Shown one piece after another: positions 45,201-45,307 of a stretch of 45,307 nucleotides of DNA. The notes below the pieces were generated by a model. The model saw nothing but the letters and a program-made list of their open reading frames with translations, made no database searches and had not been told where the DNA came from. The position numbers and the translations under genes are program-made. Each line of letters starts with the position of its first letter. Position 1 is the first letter of the stretch. The DNA is from an uncultured delta proteobacterium (GTDB lineage: Bacteria; Myxococcota_A; Polyangia; Polyangiales; Ga0077539): NCBI GenBank assembly GCA_903845045.1, contig CAIMWA010000375.1, positions 1 through 45,307 of the forward strand, read 5' to 3'.

Positions 45201-45307
45201 CTCGAGCGCATGACGGTGCCCTCCGACGTCGCGGCGCGACACTGGACGGCCCTCGCGGTGCACCGCGCGGCCGCCGGTGCGCAGCGTCCTGCGGCGCGGG
45301 CGTGGGC
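42285..45307 (+). CDS. Ser/Thr kinase fused to ATPase module, 3' end outside the window
   Basis: An open frame of at least 1007 codons without stop. Kinase domain at residues about 10-280: GVGGMAEVFLARS, Lys in LVVKRI, catalytic HRDVSPANV near 148, LGDFGIAHAR near 168, GKYGYMAPEQ. A linker (SIPPMDGSTDPG) precedes a region resembling a nucleotide cyclase remnant (DRFTLLVGVLRPQVDDPLRA). The ATPase has Walker A GELGAGKST near residue 607 and a Walker B-like VVLLVDGLELADDP near 738. The order of domains matches the 1281-residue protein at 12136, so the two are probably paralogues; residue identity outside the motifs looks low. The C-terminus is missing. Confidence 0.88.
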   Translation, partial: MTVQSPHRLGRYLVTRRLGVGGMAEVFLARSRGAEGIDKSLVVKRILPDYAENPHFRTMFVDEARVAMRLNHPNLVQVYGFESDGPTLLLIMEHIDGPDLGLLLAMAHRASERMPHVVAALILRDLARALHYAHERLDEQGRPLEIVHRDVSPANVLLSYEGAVKLGDFGIAHARSASSLESGLVQGKYGYMAPEQARGEPVDRRADVFALGVLLLEMLTGRPWFADVPDAQTLLAQVRQERLPDPDVLAPDAPEALRAIVRRAMRPRREDRFATAKAMLLALNPYLHEAEQDPEAPTPEQWLEKVMPRGPAGRWSSIPPMDGSTDPGLAPGGVRTAAFGPLDDAASAVAAEGLAANVTMPELVVMSAMAPDKRPARSEAVGAVRERLNVAVLVGRLSRPARSPETRALAALIDGVAFKADATLEWNAEDRFTLLVGVLRPQVDDPLRAARLALDLLDAAHTLAADLESVDEALLEFAPTLALGLARGLVSCVFDADGSPLRFEPVDDALPIAEALAVAARPGEALLGAALARFVRRAFVLREATPRGAALGRAWALERLRGRAERDTSAEVQGFALLGREGPLAALREALDAVVASEVGAARRVVGELGAGKSTVLGAFAEGLRGVDGGARVLRVEGTLGASRTPFALVAQLFQMVMARDGGTAPEPLDEAGLEAALERAGDQWGAGTLGRRAALRALRVCLGLEAAEALAEGAIIRELALVLRPLLTASAREAPVVLLVDGLELADDPSRALLADLARRPPSAPVLVVLALRDDDALQRELGGVPEIAVGPLDMEARRRLIAQSLGADHASDALVAEVSAVVGGNPLALLEVVEALNERERVCARPMLDGDGEIVADLATDERGESLLPGTLDEVLAARIDAMPPAGRTLLRWCALCEADLTGPLVDAFGSAEGPRLRARLVADGILVESSGSRADGSSLTFAHPAMRRILRAALDPTALPAMHARIAEVLERMTVPSDVAARHWTALAVHRAAAGAQRPAARAW

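Overview
The window is about 70% G+C, densely coded, and written almost entirely with G/C-ending codons. It carries many Hanks-type Ser/Thr kinases (two fused to large ATPase modules), hybrid and multi-membrane histidine kinases, a type III glutamine synthetase, and several lipoproteins whose Cys anchor is followed by an Asp/Ala/Val-rich tether. This mix points to a myxobacterium-like member of the Myxococcota, probably class Polyangia. That is inference from gene content; there is no rRNA or other marker in the window.

Layout. 1-6756 (minus strand): the start of an unidentified gene; a translationally coupled trio of TPR/PEGA-like exported protein, di-haem cytochrome/beta-propeller lipoprotein and Ser/Thr kinase; a tail-anchored zinc-ribbon protein; a ferredoxin. 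6959-9255: alpha/beta hydrolase, integral-membrane methyltransferase-like protein, and a P460-like cytochrome lipoprotein. 9305-15981 (plus): hybrid histidine kinase, metallo-hydrolase-like protein and a 1281-residue kinase-ATPase, packed head to tail. 15969-18577: a compositionally distinct 2.6 kb island. 18570-24398 (minus): a SUMF1-like/beta-lactamase fusion lipoprotein, RsgA and a membrane histidine kinase. 24552-30473 (plus): branched-chain aminotransferase, then amt, an unknown two-repeat gene and glutamine synthetase III, the last three joined by 4-bp overlaps. 30547-35564: lipoprotein, group-2-like sigma-70 factor, coiled-coil protein and lipoprotein. 35670-42231: zinc-ribbon protein, J-like protein, isochorismatase-family hydrolase, pyruvate kinase, DUF2804 protein, cystathionine beta-synthase and a threonine-dehydrogenase-like SDR. 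42285-end: a second kinase-ATPase, cut by the window edge.

The most unusual part is the island. Its ends are 54-bp direct repeats (50/54 identical) that contain the stop codons of the two flanking convergent genes. Inside are three same-orientation 98-bp repeats (16022, 17146, 18408), each able to fold into the same long imperfect hairpin with covarying pairs. They split the island into two cassettes: an AbiEii-type nucleotidyltransferase with its small partner (toxin-antitoxin or phage-defence type), and an AT-richer EcsC-like membrane-associated protein preceded by a dense cluster of palindromes. I read it as a small defence-type island scattered with REPIN-like or MITE-like elements.

Many genes lack a clear Shine-Dalgarno sequence but have a TANNNT hexamer 6-19 nt before the start codon, suggesting short-leader or leaderless transcripts. 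Very long open frames occur antisense to real genes and are treated as composition artefacts.
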